In this document: one piece after another, positions 48,255 to 58,599 of the stretch
Layout of the letters: each line of letters begins with the position of its first letter
How positions within the stretch are numbered: position 1 is the stretch's first letter
NCBI RefSeq assembly: GCF_004216555.1
Contig: NZ_SGWQ01000001.1
Location: forward strand, 186,001-250,000
Length of the DNA: 64,000 nucleotides
Direction: 5' to 3'
Source: Herbihabitans rhizosphaerae
Lineage (GTDB): Bacteria; Actinomycetota; Actinomycetes; Mycobacteriales; Pseudonocardiaceae
The notes under the pieces: generated by a model
Database searches by the model: none
What the model was told of the DNA's origin: nothing
Seen by the model: the letters and a program-made list of their open reading frames with translations, nothing else
Translations under genes and position numbers: made by a program

Positions 48255-48506
48255 ATGACGACTCGGCGGAAGATCATCTGGCTGCTCGTGGCCGCGGCGG
48301 CCCCGCTGGCGGTGACCGTGGTGGTGCTGTCCGACCAGGACGACCCGAACCCCGCGGTGTCGAGCACGCCGACGTGGTCGGCCGGGTTCGCTGAAAGTCG
48401 CCGAAAACTTCCGTCCGGGGATGTGTCGATCCGCCGTGTGGCCCTTCGTGTAGTGGGTGTCAACGCAGGAGCCGGGGCCACCCCCGGCCGGCCCAAGGAG
48501 ATCCCC
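48255..48506 (+). other. In-frame 5' extension of the VOC gene with its own strong RBS
   Basis: ATG at 48255 follows GGAGGAG and begins MTTRRKIIWLLVAAAAPLAV, a membrane-anchor or signal-like segment, then a polar stretch that continues without a stop into the VOC protein at 48507. Either the VOC protein has a long membrane-anchored form, or the remains of a small separate gene have lost their stop codon and fused. The internal ATG also has an ideal RBS. Confidence 0.4.
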
Positions 48507-48890
48507 ATGCAGACGATCATCGGCCTTCCCGTCACGGACGTCGCGAAGTCCAAGGAGTTCTTCACCGCGCTCGGCTTCACGGTCAACCCGTACGTGGACG
48601 ACGAGAAACTGTGCAACATCGTGCTCAACGACGGCTCGTCGCTGATGTTGTACGCCAGGGAGGTCTTCACTTCCTACACCGGCGTCGCGGTGCCCGACCC
48701 GGCGAGCGCCCGCGAGGTCATGAACGGGTTCGCCGCCGAGAGTCGCGAGCAGGTCGACGAGATCGCGGCCAAGGCGCTGGCCGCCGGCGGAGGGTCGCTC
48801 GGCGACGCACAGGAAAACGGCGGCCTCTACATGCGGGCCTTCACCGACCTCGACGGGCACTGGTGGTCGGTGAACCACATCGCGTTCTGA
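48507..48890 (+). CDS. VOC-family (glyoxalase-like) protein
   Basis: 127 residues: QTIIGLPVTDVAKSKEFFTALGF and the second half GGLYMRAFTDLDGHWWSVNHIAF, the beta-alpha-beta-beta-beta repeats of the VOC fold with the C-terminal HWW typical of PhnB/lactoylglutathione lyase-like proteins. ATG at 48507 has the box AAGGAG at ideal distance. Enzymatic role not determinable. Confidence 0.8.
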   Translation: MQTIIGLPVTDVAKSKEFFTALGFTVNPYVDDEKLCNIVLNDGSSLMLYAREVFTSYTGVAVPDPASAREVMNGFAAESREQVDEIAAKALAAGGGSLGDAQENGGLYMRAFTDLDGHWWSVNHIAF

Positions 48891-49087
48891 CTGCAATCCT
48901 GGTGCAACGTGTCACCTATCCCGTCCTCGCAGGGTGACCCACCGGGCGCGTCCAGGTGGATGAGCTGAGCTACATCGGGTCGTGTGATGGGAGCGACTCG
49001 TATTGGGCATACTCGAGCGGACGCCAACGCCGTAGATCGCCGCCTGGGCGTGCCCTACCGGACCACCCACGCAACTCCGAACAAGCT
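48891..49087. other. Intergenic region with no recognised feature
   Basis: 197 bp between the ends of the VOC gene (+) and fumC (-). I found no hairpin, repeat or short gene that I can support; composition is moderate in G+C. Confidence 0.5.
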
Positions 49088-50485
<1,398 letters not shown>

Positions 50486-50595
50486 GCGACCAGTCTGGCC
50501 TCATCGGCCCGGTGCGGCACCAGGTAGCGGCGAGCGCCACATGGCTAGTGTGGGGGTGCCCGGACCGACCCACCACACGGACTTGGCAGGTACCC

Positions 50596-51588
50596 ATGGC
50601 CACATCGTCACCGATCGACGTCGATCTGCTGATCGTCGGAGCCGGCCCGACCGGGCTGTTCGCGGCCTACTACGCGGGGTTCCGCGATCTGAAGGTGGCG
50701 ATCGTGGACTCGCTGCCCGAGGCGGGCGGCCAGGTCACCGCGATGTACCCGGAAAAGATGATCTTCGACGTGGCCGGGTTCCCGGCCGTGCTCGGCCGCG
50801 ACCTGATCAAGGCCCTGGTCGAGCAGGCCGACCAGTTCAAGCCGCAGTACCTGCTCGGCAAGCAGGCGCACGAACTGTCCGAAATGGACGGACGGTTCGA
50901 GGCGAGGCTGCACGACGAGACTGTGGTGCGCGCCGGCGCGGTGCTGATCACCGCGGGCATCGGCGAGTTCACCCCGCGCCCGCTGCCGGCCGGCGACGGC
51001 TGGCTCGGCCGTGGCGTCGTGCACTTCGTGCCGGAACTGGCCGTGCACAAGGACCAGGACGTCGTGGTGGTCGGCGGCGGCGACTCGGCGTTCGACTGGG
51101 TGCTGGCGTTGCACCCGATCGCGGCCAGCGTGAAGCTGGTGCACCGGCGGGCGAAGTTCCGCGCGATGCCGGCGACCGTGCGGCAGGTCGAGGAGCTCGG
51201 CGTGCCGATCATCACCGACGCGCAGGTGATCGAACTGCGCGGGGACGCGGACGGCCTGCGCGAGGTGGAGATCTCGGTGAAGCGGGACGGCGCGGACGAG
51301 CCGATGGTGCTGCCCGCGCAGACCGTGGTGGCGGCACTCGGGTTCACCGCCGACCTCGGTCCGATCGAGTCGTGGGGCCTGGAGCTGGACCACCGCGCGG
51401 TCACGGTGGACACCACCATGAAGACCGTGCGGGACAGGATCTACGCGGCCGGCGATGTCGCCCAGTACCCGGGCAAGGTCAAGCTGATCGCCACCGGATT
51501 CGGTGAGGCGGCCACCGCGGTGAACAACATCGCGGTCGCGCTCAACCCGGACGCGCACCTGTTCCCCGGTCACTCGTCGAATCTGTAG
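50596..51588 (+). CDS. Ferredoxin/flavodoxin-NADP+ reductase, thioredoxin-reductase-like
   Basis: 330-residue FAD-dependent reductase of the TrxR-like FNR type. FAD motif LIVGAGPTGLFAAYYAG, NADPH motif VVVVGGGDSAFDW, and the C-terminal FAD part YAAGDVAQYPGKVKLIATGFGEAATAVNNIA. The CxxC redox pair of thioredoxin reductases is absent, as expected for this FNR subclass. It could supply or drain electrons for ferredoxins such as fdxA. Overlaps marR by 47 bp at the 3' end in convergent orientation. Confidence 0.88.
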   Translation: MATSSPIDVDLLIVGAGPTGLFAAYYAGFRDLKVAIVDSLPEAGGQVTAMYPEKMIFDVAGFPAVLGRDLIKALVEQADQFKPQYLLGKQAHELSEMDGRFEARLHDETVVRAGAVLITAGIGEFTPRPLPAGDGWLGRGVVHFVPELAVHKDQDVVVVGGGDSAFDWVLALHPIAASVKLVHRRAKFRAMPATVRQVEELGVPIITDAQVIELRGDADGLREVEISVKRDGADEPMVLPAQTVVAALGFTADLGPIESWGLELDHRAVTVDTTMKTVRDRIYAAGDVAQYPGKVKLIATGFGEAATAVNNIAVALNPDAHLFPGHSSNL

Positions 51589-52036
51589 CCAGCCGCTCGA
51601 CGACCGTCTCGGCGATGTCGCCGAGCACGGTGACCTGCTCGGGCGTGAGCAGGTCGATAATGTTGCGGCGCACGGATTCCACGTGACTGGGAGCCGCCGT
51701 GCGGATCGCCTTCAAGCCGGTCTTGGTCAGCACGACCGAGGCACCGCGCCGGTCGCCGGCGACCTCCTCGCGGGTGACCAGGCCACGCTGCTGCATGCGG
51801 GTGATGTGGTGTGACAGCCGGCTCTGTGACCAGAGCATCCGGGCGGCGAGGTCCTTGATCCGCTCGCTGCGCCCCTTGCTGTCGGACAGCATCGACAGCA
51901 CGTCGTAATCCGGCTCGGACAGGCCGCACTCCTCGGCCAGCTCACGTGCGATCCGCGCGTTGAGCAGCAGGAACATCCGGCGGTACCCGCGCCAGGCGCG
52001 CGCCTCGTCCTCGTCGAGCCATCGGGGTTCGGCCAT
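51542..52036 (-). CDS. MarR-family regulator
   Basis: 164 residues. MarR winged helix: LSEPDYDVLSMLSDSKGRSERIKDLAARMLWSQSRLSHHITRMQQRGLVTREEVAGDRRGASVVLTKTGLKAI. Long helices at both ends for dimerisation. Divergent from the FMN-reductase gene with the promoter/operator region 52057-52096 between; the pair resembles redox- or electrophile-responsive MarR/reductase units, though no sensing Cys is evident in the HTH. Confidence 0.88.
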   Translation of the reverse strand: MAEPRWLDEDEARAWRGYRRMFLLLNARIARELAEECGLSEPDYDVLSMLSDSKGRSERIKDLAARMLWSQSRLSHHITRMQQRGLVTREEVAGDRRGASVVLTKTGLKAIRTAAPSHVESVRRNIIDLLTPEQVTVLGDIAETVVERLATDSTSDRGTGARPG

Positions 52037-52056
52037 GCGGCGAGACTACCCGTTTC

Positions 52057-52096
52057 TTGACACGTCATCTACATTGGTCGTATACATGACACGTCA
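52057..52096 (+). promoter_or_regulatory. Promoter and twin operators of the FMN-reductase gene
   Basis: -35 TTGACA (52057-52062), 18-bp spacer, -10 TATACA (52081-52086). TGACACGTCA occurs twice (52058-52067 and 52087-52096), once on the -35 and once across the transcription start. These are the probable MarR sites, so binding would block RNA polymerase. Confidence 0.75.
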
Positions 52097-52132
52097 ACAA
52101 ACAGTCGTTGTTGCCCCACAAGGAGATTCGCC

Positions 52133-52690
52133 ATGCCGACCCTGCAGATCATCGTCGCCAGCACCCGCCCGGGTCGGGTCGGACCGACGGTCGCGGAGTG
52201 GTTCGCCAAGCGTGCGACCGACCACGGCGGGTTCGACGTGCAGGTCATCGACCTGGCCGAGGTGGGCCTGCCGTTCCTGGACGAGCCCGAGCACCCGTCC
52301 AGCGGCGATTACGTCCACCAGCACACGAAGGACTGGAGCGCGACGGTGTCCGCCGCGGACGCGTTCGTGTTCGTCATGCCGGAGTACAACTTCGGCTTCA
52401 CCGCGCCACTGAAGAACGCGATCGACTTCCTGTATCGCGAGTGGCACTACAAGCCGGTCGGGTTCGTCAGCTACGGCATGGGATCCGCCGGAATTCGCGC
52501 CGTGCAGATGCTCAAGCAGGTGGTCACCACGCTGCGGATGGTGCCGCTGACCGACGCCGTCACCGTCCCGCTGCTCCAGAACATGGACGGCGAAGTGTTG
52601 CGCCCCAACGAAAAGATGGAGAACGCCGCGACCGCCATGCTCGACGAGCTGGCCAAGTTGGCCGGCGCGCTGGCTCCGCTACGGGTCTGA
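52133..52690 (+). CDS. NADPH-dependent FMN reductase
   Basis: 185-residue flavodoxin-fold reductase. FMN-phosphate loop ASTRPGRVGPTVA near the start, MPEYNFGFTAPLKNAIDFL (isoalloxazine contact) and SYGMGSAGIRAVQMLKQV. Such proteins reduce quinones, azo dyes or chromate with NADPH. AAGGAG box before ATG. Induction through the divergent MarR regulator is likely. Confidence 0.9.
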   Translation: MPTLQIIVASTRPGRVGPTVAEWFAKRATDHGGFDVQVIDLAEVGLPFLDEPEHPSSGDYVHQHTKDWSATVSAADAFVFVMPEYNFGFTAPLKNAIDFLYREWHYKPVGFVSYGMGSAGIRAVQMLKQVVTTLRMVPLTDAVTVPLLQNMDGEVLRPNEKMENAATAMLDELAKLAGALAPLRV

Positions 52691-53410
52691 TCGTGCGGCG
52701 AGCCCGTCGACGAGCAGGTCCAGCCCGTACTCGAATCGCTCGTCGCTGCTGCCGGCGGTCATCTGGCCGACGCTGCCGACCGTGAGCGGGAAGCGGTCCT
52801 CGGGCAGGCTCGCGTAGTAGTCGCGAAGCTGCCCGACGAACTCGTCGGTGTACTCCTGGACCGACTTGCCGCTGGCCCGCTGCTTGGCCAGGTGCAGAGA
52901 CCCCTCGTAGGCGTCGGCCGCGATGTACAGCGCGATCCGGTCGATGGCCCACGAGGCGTCCCGGGGAGCGAGCCCGCCGCCGCGGACCAGGATCGCCAGC
53001 ATGCCCTCGGCGATGCGCAGGCTGTTGGGCCCGACCGGAATGTTGGCCAGGGCCGCGGCCGCGATGTCGTTGTGCGCGGCGGTCGCCCGCCAGCACGCGC
53101 GCACCACGTCCTTGAACTGATCGGCCCAGCGAGCCGGATCGGGCTCGGGCACCTCGATGTCGACCAGCACCCGGTCGTAGACCAGGTCCAGCAGTTCGTT
53201 CTTGTTGGCGACGTGCGCGTAGAGGCTGGCCGGACCGGTGTCCAACTCGGCCGCCACGCGCCGCATGCTCACCGCGTCGAGCCCTTCGGCGTCCAGCACC
53301 TTCAGCGTCGCGGCCACGATCTGGTCCTGGTCCAGGTGCCGGCGCGGACGCGTCGCCGGCTTCGTCTTGTGCCACGGCGGCGTCGGCACGGCCTCGGTGT
53401 CCCTACCCAT
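52679..53410 (-). CDS. TetR-family regulator
   Basis: 243 residues. HTH: LDQDQIVAATLKVLDAEGLDAVSMRRVAAELDTGPASLYAHVANKNELLDLV. The C-terminal ligand domain (WADQFKDVVRACWRATAAHNDIAAAALANIP, ...DEFVGQLRDYYASL) is the TetR_C type of drug-sensing repressors. Divergent from a DHA2 exporter gene, with three palindromic sites over the promoter. Its end overlaps the FMN-reductase 3' end by 12 bp. Confidence 0.9.
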   Translation of the reverse strand: MGRDTEAVPTPPWHKTKPATRPRRHLDQDQIVAATLKVLDAEGLDAVSMRRVAAELDTGPASLYAHVANKNELLDLVYDRVLVDIEVPEPDPARWADQFKDVVRACWRATAAHNDIAAAALANIPVGPNSLRIAEGMLAILVRGGGLAPRDASWAIDRIALYIAADAYEGSLHLAKQRASGKSVQEYTDEFVGQLRDYYASLPEDRFPLTVGSVGQMTAGSSDERFEYGLDLLVDGLAARSDP

Positions 53411-53441
53411 CGATCACCTCTCCGGTTCGCGAACATCGTAC

Positions 53442-53495
53442 TTGACACGAACACTGTTCGTTAGTAGAACATCGTTCGTCAACGAACACTGTTCG
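53442..53495 (+). promoter_or_regulatory. Promoter and three operators of the MFS exporter gene
   Basis: -35 TTGACA (53442-53447), 17-bp spacer, -10 TAGAAC (53465-53470). CGAACACTGTTCG occurs at 53448-53460 (the spacer) and 53483-53495, with a related GAACATCGTTC at 53467-53477 over the -10. These are the probable TetR sites. Confidence 0.8.
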
Positions 53496-53512
53496 CTTCG
53501 AGGAGACTTCGC

Positions 53513-54949
53513 ATGTCACAGGCACTGACCGGGGAACACGCGGCCGAGCGAGCTGCTCCCCCACTCCACCGATGGCGCTGGCTCGCGCTGTTCGTCGTGC
53601 TGGCCGCCGAGATCATGGACCTGCTGGACGCGCTGATCACCACGATCGCCGGGCCTTCGATCAGGGCCGGGATCGGCGGCGGCGAGAGCCTCGTGCAGTG
53701 GCTCGGCGCCGGCTACACGATCGCGATGGCCAGCGGCCTGATCGTGGGCGGCCGGCTCGGCGACATGTTCGGGCGCAAGCGGATGTTCATGATCGGCGCC
53801 GCCGGGTTCACGGTCGCGTCACTGCTGTGCGCGGTCGCGCAGTCGCCCGAGATGCTGATCGGCGCGCGCCTGCTGCAGGGCCTGCTCGGCGCGGTGATGC
53901 TGCCCCAGGGGCTTGGCGTGATCAAGGAGATCTTCCCGCCCAAGGAGCTGGGCGCGGCGTTCGGCGCGTTCGGCCCGATCATGGGCCTGGCCGCGGTCGG
54001 CGGCCCGATCCTCGCCGGCTGGCTCGTGGACGCGAACTTCTTCGGCATCGGCTGGCGGATGATCTTCGTGATCAACATCCCGGTCGGACTGCTGACGATG
54101 CTCGGCGCCGCGCGGCTGTTCCCCGCGTCGAAGCGGTCCACCACGACCCGGCTGGACCTGGCCGGCGCGCTGCTGGCCACGCTCGGCACGATCCTGATGA
54201 TCTACCCGCTGGTCCAGGGCCGCGAGCACGGCTGGCCGGCGTGGACGTTCGTCGGCATGGCCGCCTCACTCGCCGTGTTCGCCTTCTTCGGGTGGTACGA
54301 GTCGCGGCGCGACCGGCGCGGCGTCGCCACCCTGGTCATGCCGAGCCTGTTCGGCAAGCGCGCGTTCACCGGCGGACTGGTCGCCGGGCTCGCGTTCTTC
54401 TCCGCGCTGGTCGGCTTCGGACTGGTGTTCACGCTGTTCGTCCAGCTCGGGTTGAACTACCCGCCGCTCAAGGCCGGGCTCGCCAGCGTGCCGCAGGCCC
54501 TCGGCATGATCGTCGGCTTCGGCATCGCCGGCGCCGGGCTGAGCCAGAAGCTCGGCCGCACGCTGATCCACATCGGCACGGCGATCACCGCGGCGGGCTT
54601 CGCCGTGTTCATGCTCGTGGTCGACGGGCCGGACGTCACCGTGTGGACGATGGCCCCGGCCACCGCGATCGTCGGGATCGGCCTGGGTATGGCGATGGCG
54701 CCGTTCTTCGACATCGTGCTCGCCGGCGTCGAAGAACACGAGACCGGCTCGGCCGCCGGCACGCTCACCGCGGTGCAGCAGCTCGGCGGCGCGCTGGGCG
54801 TCGCCACCCTTGGCACGGTCTTCTTCAGCTCGCTGACCAGCGGCTTCGCCTCCGCGATCAACGCGGCTGTGTGGGTGTCGCTCGCCCTGCTCGCGGCGAG
54901 CTTCGCGCTGACGTTCCTACTGCCGATGCGGGCTCGCCCGGAAGACTGA
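53513..54949 (+). CDS. DHA2-family MFS drug exporter (14 TM)
   Basis: 478 residues, 14 hydrophobic spans. Early span with LFVVLAAEIMDLLDALITTIAGPSI (the DHA2 D-in-membrane motif), GGRLGDMFGRKRMFM loop, ARLLQGLLGAVMLPQGLGVI (motif C-like), FGPIMGLAAVGGPILAG. Proton-driven export of drugs or dyes, set by the divergent TetR repressor whose sites lie on its promoter. GGAG box before ATG. Ends 2 bp before the L,D-transpeptidase gene on the other strand. Confidence 0.92.
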   Translation: MSQALTGEHAAERAAPPLHRWRWLALFVVLAAEIMDLLDALITTIAGPSIRAGIGGGESLVQWLGAGYTIAMASGLIVGGRLGDMFGRKRMFMIGAAGFTVASLLCAVAQSPEMLIGARLLQGLLGAVMLPQGLGVIKEIFPPKELGAAFGAFGPIMGLAAVGGPILAGWLVDANFFGIGWRMIFVINIPVGLLTMLGAARLFPASKRSTTTRLDLAGALLATLGTILMIYPLVQGREHGWPAWTFVGMAASLAVFAFFGWYESRRDRRGVATLVMPSLFGKRAFTGGLVAGLAFFSALVGFGLVFTLFVQLGLNYPPLKAGLASVPQALGMIVGFGIAGAGLSQKLGRTLIHIGTAITAAGFAVFMLVVDGPDVTVWTMAPATAIVGIGLGMAMAPFFDIVLAGVEEHETGSAAGTLTAVQQLGGALGVATLGTVFFSSLTSGFASAINAAVWVSLALLAASFALTFLLPMRARPED

Positions 54950-54951
54950 GG

Positions 54952-55566
54952 TCAGGGAACCACCTGGACGACGGCGCCGACCGGCAGGACGAAGAAGGCC
55001 TTGGCGGCGGCCGTCGACAGGTGGATGCACCCGTGCGACAGCTGACGCAGGCTGCCCGCGTGGAAGGCGATGCCGCCGTTGAAGAACACCGAGTACGGCA
55101 TCGGGGCGTTGTCGAACTCCCGGCTCTTGTGGTCGATGTTCTTCCACTGCACCCGGAACGTGCCGGGCGGGGTGCGCCAGCCGGGGCGGCCATGCGTGAT
55201 CGGCACCGGGCCGTAGGTGACCTTGCCGTCGGTCAGCAGCCACGCGCGGTTCGCGGACAGGTCGATGCAGGCGCTGGCGTCGGCGGTGCAGGGCGCGCCC
55301 TCCGCCGGGCCGGGCTTGGGCGTGCTGGGCTTCGAGGTGGTGGACTTCGGAGTCGACTTCGAGGTGGTCGTCGTCGGCTTGGCGCTGGACGTGGTCGGCG
55401 CGGCCGTGCTGGTCGACGGCGGCTGGGTGGTCGTCTCCGAGGCCGCCGACGACGTCGGGGCCGTGGTCGAACTGGTGGAGCCGTCCGCCGACGCCCCCGA
55501 CCCGCACGCGGACAGCAGTGCGGCCACCGCGACGGTCGCACCCACGATCAGCTTGTTGAACCGCAT
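54952..55566 (-). CDS. L,D-transpeptidase lipoprotein (YkuD)
   Basis: 204 residues. Lipobox with Cys21 (ALLSAC), a ~60-residue Ser/Thr/Pro linker, then a YkuD domain (about residues 95-204) with ACIDLSANRAWLLTDGKVTYGPVPITHGRPGWRTPPG and the catalytic SHGCIHLS (Cys180). Forms 3-3 peptidoglycan crosslinks or anchors proteins outside the membrane. Two residue changes at the usual SHGCxR (here CIHLS) lack the Arg seen in many members. Shares a terminator with the protease gene downstream. Confidence 0.88.
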   Translation of the reverse strand: MRFNKLIVGATVAVAALLSACGSGASADGSTSSTTAPTSSAASETTTQPPSTSTAAPTTSSAKPTTTTSKSTPKSTTSKPSTPKPGPAEGAPCTADASACIDLSANRAWLLTDGKVTYGPVPITHGRPGWRTPPGTFRVQWKNIDHKSREFDNAPMPYSVFFNGGIAFHAGSLRQLSHGCIHLSTAAAKAFFVLPVGAVVQVVP

Positions 55567-55716
55567 GTCGGCTCCTCGCCGGCTCCGGCCGTCCCCGGCC
55601 CGTGACTGACATCCCCATGGAGACGTGCGAAAACACTCCCCAACTGTCCACTAGAGACGCCACGTCACCCGGAAAGGTTGCTCTCGTCATCCGATCGAGT
55701 TGTTCAAGAACAGGAA

Positions 55717-55750
55717 AAAGCCCGGCTCCGCTGTCGCGGGGCCGGGCTTT
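55717..55750. terminator. Terminator hairpin between protease and transpeptidase genes
   Basis: AAAGCCCGGC (55717-55726) pairs with GCCGGGCTTT (55741-55750), loop 14 bases, with A-run before and T-run after, so it can act on both strands. On the minus strand it follows the protease gene stop by 17 bp. Confidence 0.8.
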
Positions 55751-55767
55751 CGCCGGTTCGAGCGGGG

Positions 55768-56553
55768 TCAGCGCACGGTGACGCTGCCGCCGGTGTTCTG
55801 CTTGATCCAGTCGGCGTACGCCGGAACGCTGGTGTAGATCGACGGTCCGGTGGCGCAGGTGGAGTCGCCGTTGCCGCTGCGGCTGGTGGCACCGATCAGC
55901 GTCCAGCCCTCGCCCTCCTTGGCGACCTGCGGGCCGCCGGAGTCGCCGTAGCACGCGCCCGAGTCACCGTTCGGGTTGTCGGTGCACAGCTCGACGCTGC
56001 CGTCGATACCGGTGCACTTGTTGGCGTCGAGCACCTGGGTGTCGAGCTCCTGCAGGTCGTCCGGCGCGGAGCCGCCCGGCTCCGGGGTGGTCTGGCCCCA
56101 GCCGATGATGCGCGACTGCGTGCCGGGGTCGGCCTTGCCGGCCATGGCGACCGGCGCGGACTTGGCCGCCGCGGCCAGCTTCACCAGTGCGATGTCGCCG
56201 CCAGGGCTGCTGCCGTTGTAGTCCGGGTGCGGAATGATCTCCGCGGACTCGGCCTCCTCGCCACCGCTGGCGTGCTGCAGGCTGCCGATGCGCAGCTGGA
56301 TCTTGCTCGCGCCCTCGACACAGTGCGCGGCGGTGATCACCCACTCCGGGCTGATCAACGAGCCACCGCAGAAGTGCCTGCCGTTGTTCTGCAGCGACAC
56401 CATGAACGAGTACGGCTCGGGCGACGGCTTGCCACCGACGATCAGCGGCTTGACCGGTCCCGACTGGTCGGCGGACGCCGGCAGCGCGGCGAGTCCGGCC
56501 GCCGCGACGGCCGCGATGGCGACAGCGCCGGCGACCAGTGAACGTGCCCTCAT
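55768..56553 (-). CDS. Secreted trypsin-like serine protease (S1A)
   Basis: 261 residues. Signal peptide (VAIAAVAAAGLAALPASA), short propeptide, activation site before IVGGKPSPEPYSFMVSL. Catalytic triad His77 (ITAAHC), Asp120 (GGDIALVKL) and Ser205 (GDSGGP). Six Cys for three disulphides. A streptomycete-trypsin-like exoprotease. GGGAGCC box before ATG 56553. Confidence 0.93.
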   Translation of the reverse strand: MRARSLVAGAVAIAAVAAAGLAALPASADQSGPVKPLIVGGKPSPEPYSFMVSLQNNGRHFCGGSLISPEWVITAAHCVEGASKIQLRIGSLQHASGGEEAESAEIIPHPDYNGSSPGGDIALVKLAAAAKSAPVAMAGKADPGTQSRIIGWGQTTPEPGGSAPDDLQELDTQVLDANKCTGIDGSVELCTDNPNGDSGACYGDSGGPQVAKEGEGWTLIGATSRSGNGDSTCATGPSIYTSVPAYADWIKQNTGGSVTVR

Positions 56554-56707
56554 GTTCTGGCTCCCTTCCGAGTCCCACGGGTCTTGGGATGCACGGAAGG
56601 TAACCAGCGTCACCTTTCCAGTGACACCCTCAAAAGTAGGAAGGGGCACAGTCGATCGAAGGGGTGACGCTGGGCGCCTGTGCATTCACTCGTCCAGGTG
56701 GGCCACC

Positions 56708-57796
56708 TCACGGAAGGGGCGGCAGCATGTCCTCCCCGGCGGCTGCCGTGCTCCGGTCGAAGTCCACCGAGGAGTACTGCCGCAGCTTGGTGAGCCGGTG
56801 ATAGCCGTCGATCAGGCGCACCGTGCCGGACTTGGAGCGCATCACAATCGACTGCGTGGTGGCGCCGCCTGCGCGGTAGTGCACCCCGCGCAGCAGGTCA
56901 CCGTCCGTCACACCGGTCGCGCAGAAGAACACGTTGTCCCCGCTGACCAGGTCGTCCGTACCGAGCACCCGGTCGAGGTCGTGACCGGCGTCGATGGCCT
57001 TCTGCCGCTCCTCGTCGTCCTTGGGCCACAGCCGGCCCTGGATCGCGCCGCCCATGCACTTCATCGCGCACGCCGAGATGATCCCCTCCGGCGTGCCGCC
57101 GATGCCGAGCAGCATGTCCACGCCGGTGTCCGGGCGGGCGGCGGAGATCGCGCCGGCCACGTCGCCGTCGGAGATGAAGTGGATCCGGGCGCCGGCCTCG
57201 CGCACCTCGTGCACCAGGTTGTCGTGGCGCGGGCGGTCCAGAATGCACACCGTGACGTCGGACACGTCGGAGTGCTTGGCCTTGGCCACCCTGCGGATGT
57301 TCTCCGCCACCGGCGCGGTCAGGTCGATCACGTCGGCCGCCTCGGGCCCGACCGCGATCTTCTCCATGTAGAACACCGCCGACGGGTCGAACATGGCGCC
57401 GCGCTCGGCCACCGCGAGCACGGCGATCGCGTTCGGCATGCCCTTGCTCATCAGCGTGGTTCCGTCGATCGGGTCCACGGCGACGTCGCAGTCGGGGCCG
57501 TCGCCGTTGCCGACCTCCTCGCCGTTGTAGAGCATCGGCGCCTCGTCCTTCTCGCCCTCGCCGATCACCACGACGCCGTGCATGGAGACCGTGCCGACGA
57601 GCTTGCGCATGGCGTCCACCGCGGCCTGATCGCCGCCGTTCTTGTCGCCGCGGCCGACCCACCGGCCCGCCGCCATCGCGGCCGCCTCGGTGACCCGCAC
57701 CAGTTCGAGCGCGAGGTTGCGGTCGGGCGCCTCTGGACGGCGTCCGTGTTCCTGCTTCACGCGGTCGGTGCTGGTTGCGGGGTTCGAGGTGGTCAT
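56708..57796 (-). CDS. glpX: Fructose-1,6-bisphosphatase class II
   Basis: 362-residue GlpX-type phosphatase of gluconeogenesis. [15 protein letters not shown] (metal and substrate loop), [48 protein letters not shown] all present. In mycobacteria it is the essential gluconeogenic FBPase. Divergent from the DUF4245 gene with 138 bp between; order glpX-DUF4245-xseB-xseA matches the M. tuberculosis Rv1099-Rv1108 region as I recall it. Confidence 0.95.
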   Translation of the reverse strand: MTTSNPATSTDRVKQEHGRRPEAPDRNLALELVRVTEAAAMAAGRWVGRGDKNGGDQAAVDAMRKLVGTVSMHGVVVIGEGEKDEAPMLYNGEEVGNGDGPDCDVAVDPIDGTTLMSKGMPNAIAVLAVAERGAMFDPSAVFYMEKIAVGPEAADVIDLTAPVAENIRRVAKAKHSDVSDVTVCILDRPRHDNLVHEVREAGARIHFISDGDVAGAISAARPDTGVDMLLGIGGTPEGIISACAMKCMGGAIQGRLWPKDDEERQKAIDAGHDLDRVLGTDDLVSGDNVFFCATGVTDGDLLRGVHYRAGGATTQSIVMRSKSGTVRLIDGYHRLTKLRQYSSVDFDRSTAAAGEDMLPPLP

Positions 57797-57934
57797 TCTG
57801 CCTCCCGATTCGACGGCCGCGGGCCGTCACAACCCGCTCGGGCGATCCTCCCAGATGGTTACCGCGAGGGAGGAATGCCGTGTTACCGCGCCCCGAGCGT
57901 CCGGGCGGCGAGTGGCTGCTGGGACGATGGCGGT

Positions 57935-58558
57935 GTGGCGGAGGAGTCGGACAAGCCCCGGGAGGACCCGGGTTCGGCACGGGCGGCGTCGCCTCGTGCG
58001 CGGGCGTCGGTGCGCGACATGATCTTCGCGGTGGCCGTGCTGCTGGTCATGATCGCGGCGATCCTCGGATTCGGGCGCGGCTGCTCGTTCAGCCCCGGCG
58101 GGCCGACCGTGGAGCAAAGCAACGCGCCGTCGGTGGACGTGGCGAAGGAACTGCGCGGCGCGGCGGCACGGGTGACCTTCCCGGTGCGCCAGCCGGTGTT
58201 CCCGCCGTCGTGGCGGTCCAACGCGGTCAACGTCGGCTCGGCGGCGGCGGACCAGGTGGCGGTCCGGGCCGGGCTGATCACCGACCGGGGTACCTACCTG
58301 CGGCTGACCCAGTCACCGGCGACCGTGCCGGAGCTGCTGAAGGCCGAGACGGACCGGGAGGAGAACCGGCCAGCACCGAAAGGCGAGGTCACGGTGTCCG
58401 GCACCCGGTGGACGGTGTACCCAGCGCGCAGGGACGAGGTGGCCTGGGTTGTTCCTGTGGACGGCGTCACGGTGCTGATCACCGGGAACGCGGCCGAGGA
58501 GGACTTCCGCACGGTCGCCACCGCGTTCCTCGCCGCCGCGCCGATCCCTCGCGGCTGA
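57935..58558 (+). CDS. DUF4245 membrane-anchored protein
   Basis: 207 residues from GTG 57935. Cytoplasmic polar N-terminus, one span (MIFAVAVLLVMIAAILGFG), then a ~150-residue extracytoplasmic domain: FPVRQPVFPPSWRSNAVNV, TYLRLTQSPATVPELL, VSGTRWTVYPARRDEVAWV, ITGNAAEEDFRTVATAFL. The DUF4245 family (Rv1100-like) lies beside glpX in many actinobacteria. Function unknown. Confidence 0.87.
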   Translation: MAEESDKPREDPGSARAASPRARASVRDMIFAVAVLLVMIAAILGFGRGCSFSPGGPTVEQSNAPSVDVAKELRGAAARVTFPVRQPVFPPSWRSNAVNVGSAAADQVAVRAGLITDRGTYLRLTQSPATVPELLKAETDREENRPAPKGEVTVSGTRWTVYPARRDEVAWVVPVDGVTVLITGNAAEEDFRTVATAFLAAAPIPRG

Positions 58559-58599
58559 CTCGACGGCGACTGACCTCGGCGACTGACTTGCCGGCGGCG

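Noticed and set aside
56234..57930. + strand frame running opposite the protease and glpX genes
   Set aside because: Only the last 207 codons (DUF4245) are convincing; the rest is an antisense shadow with a His/Asp-rich low-complexity look.
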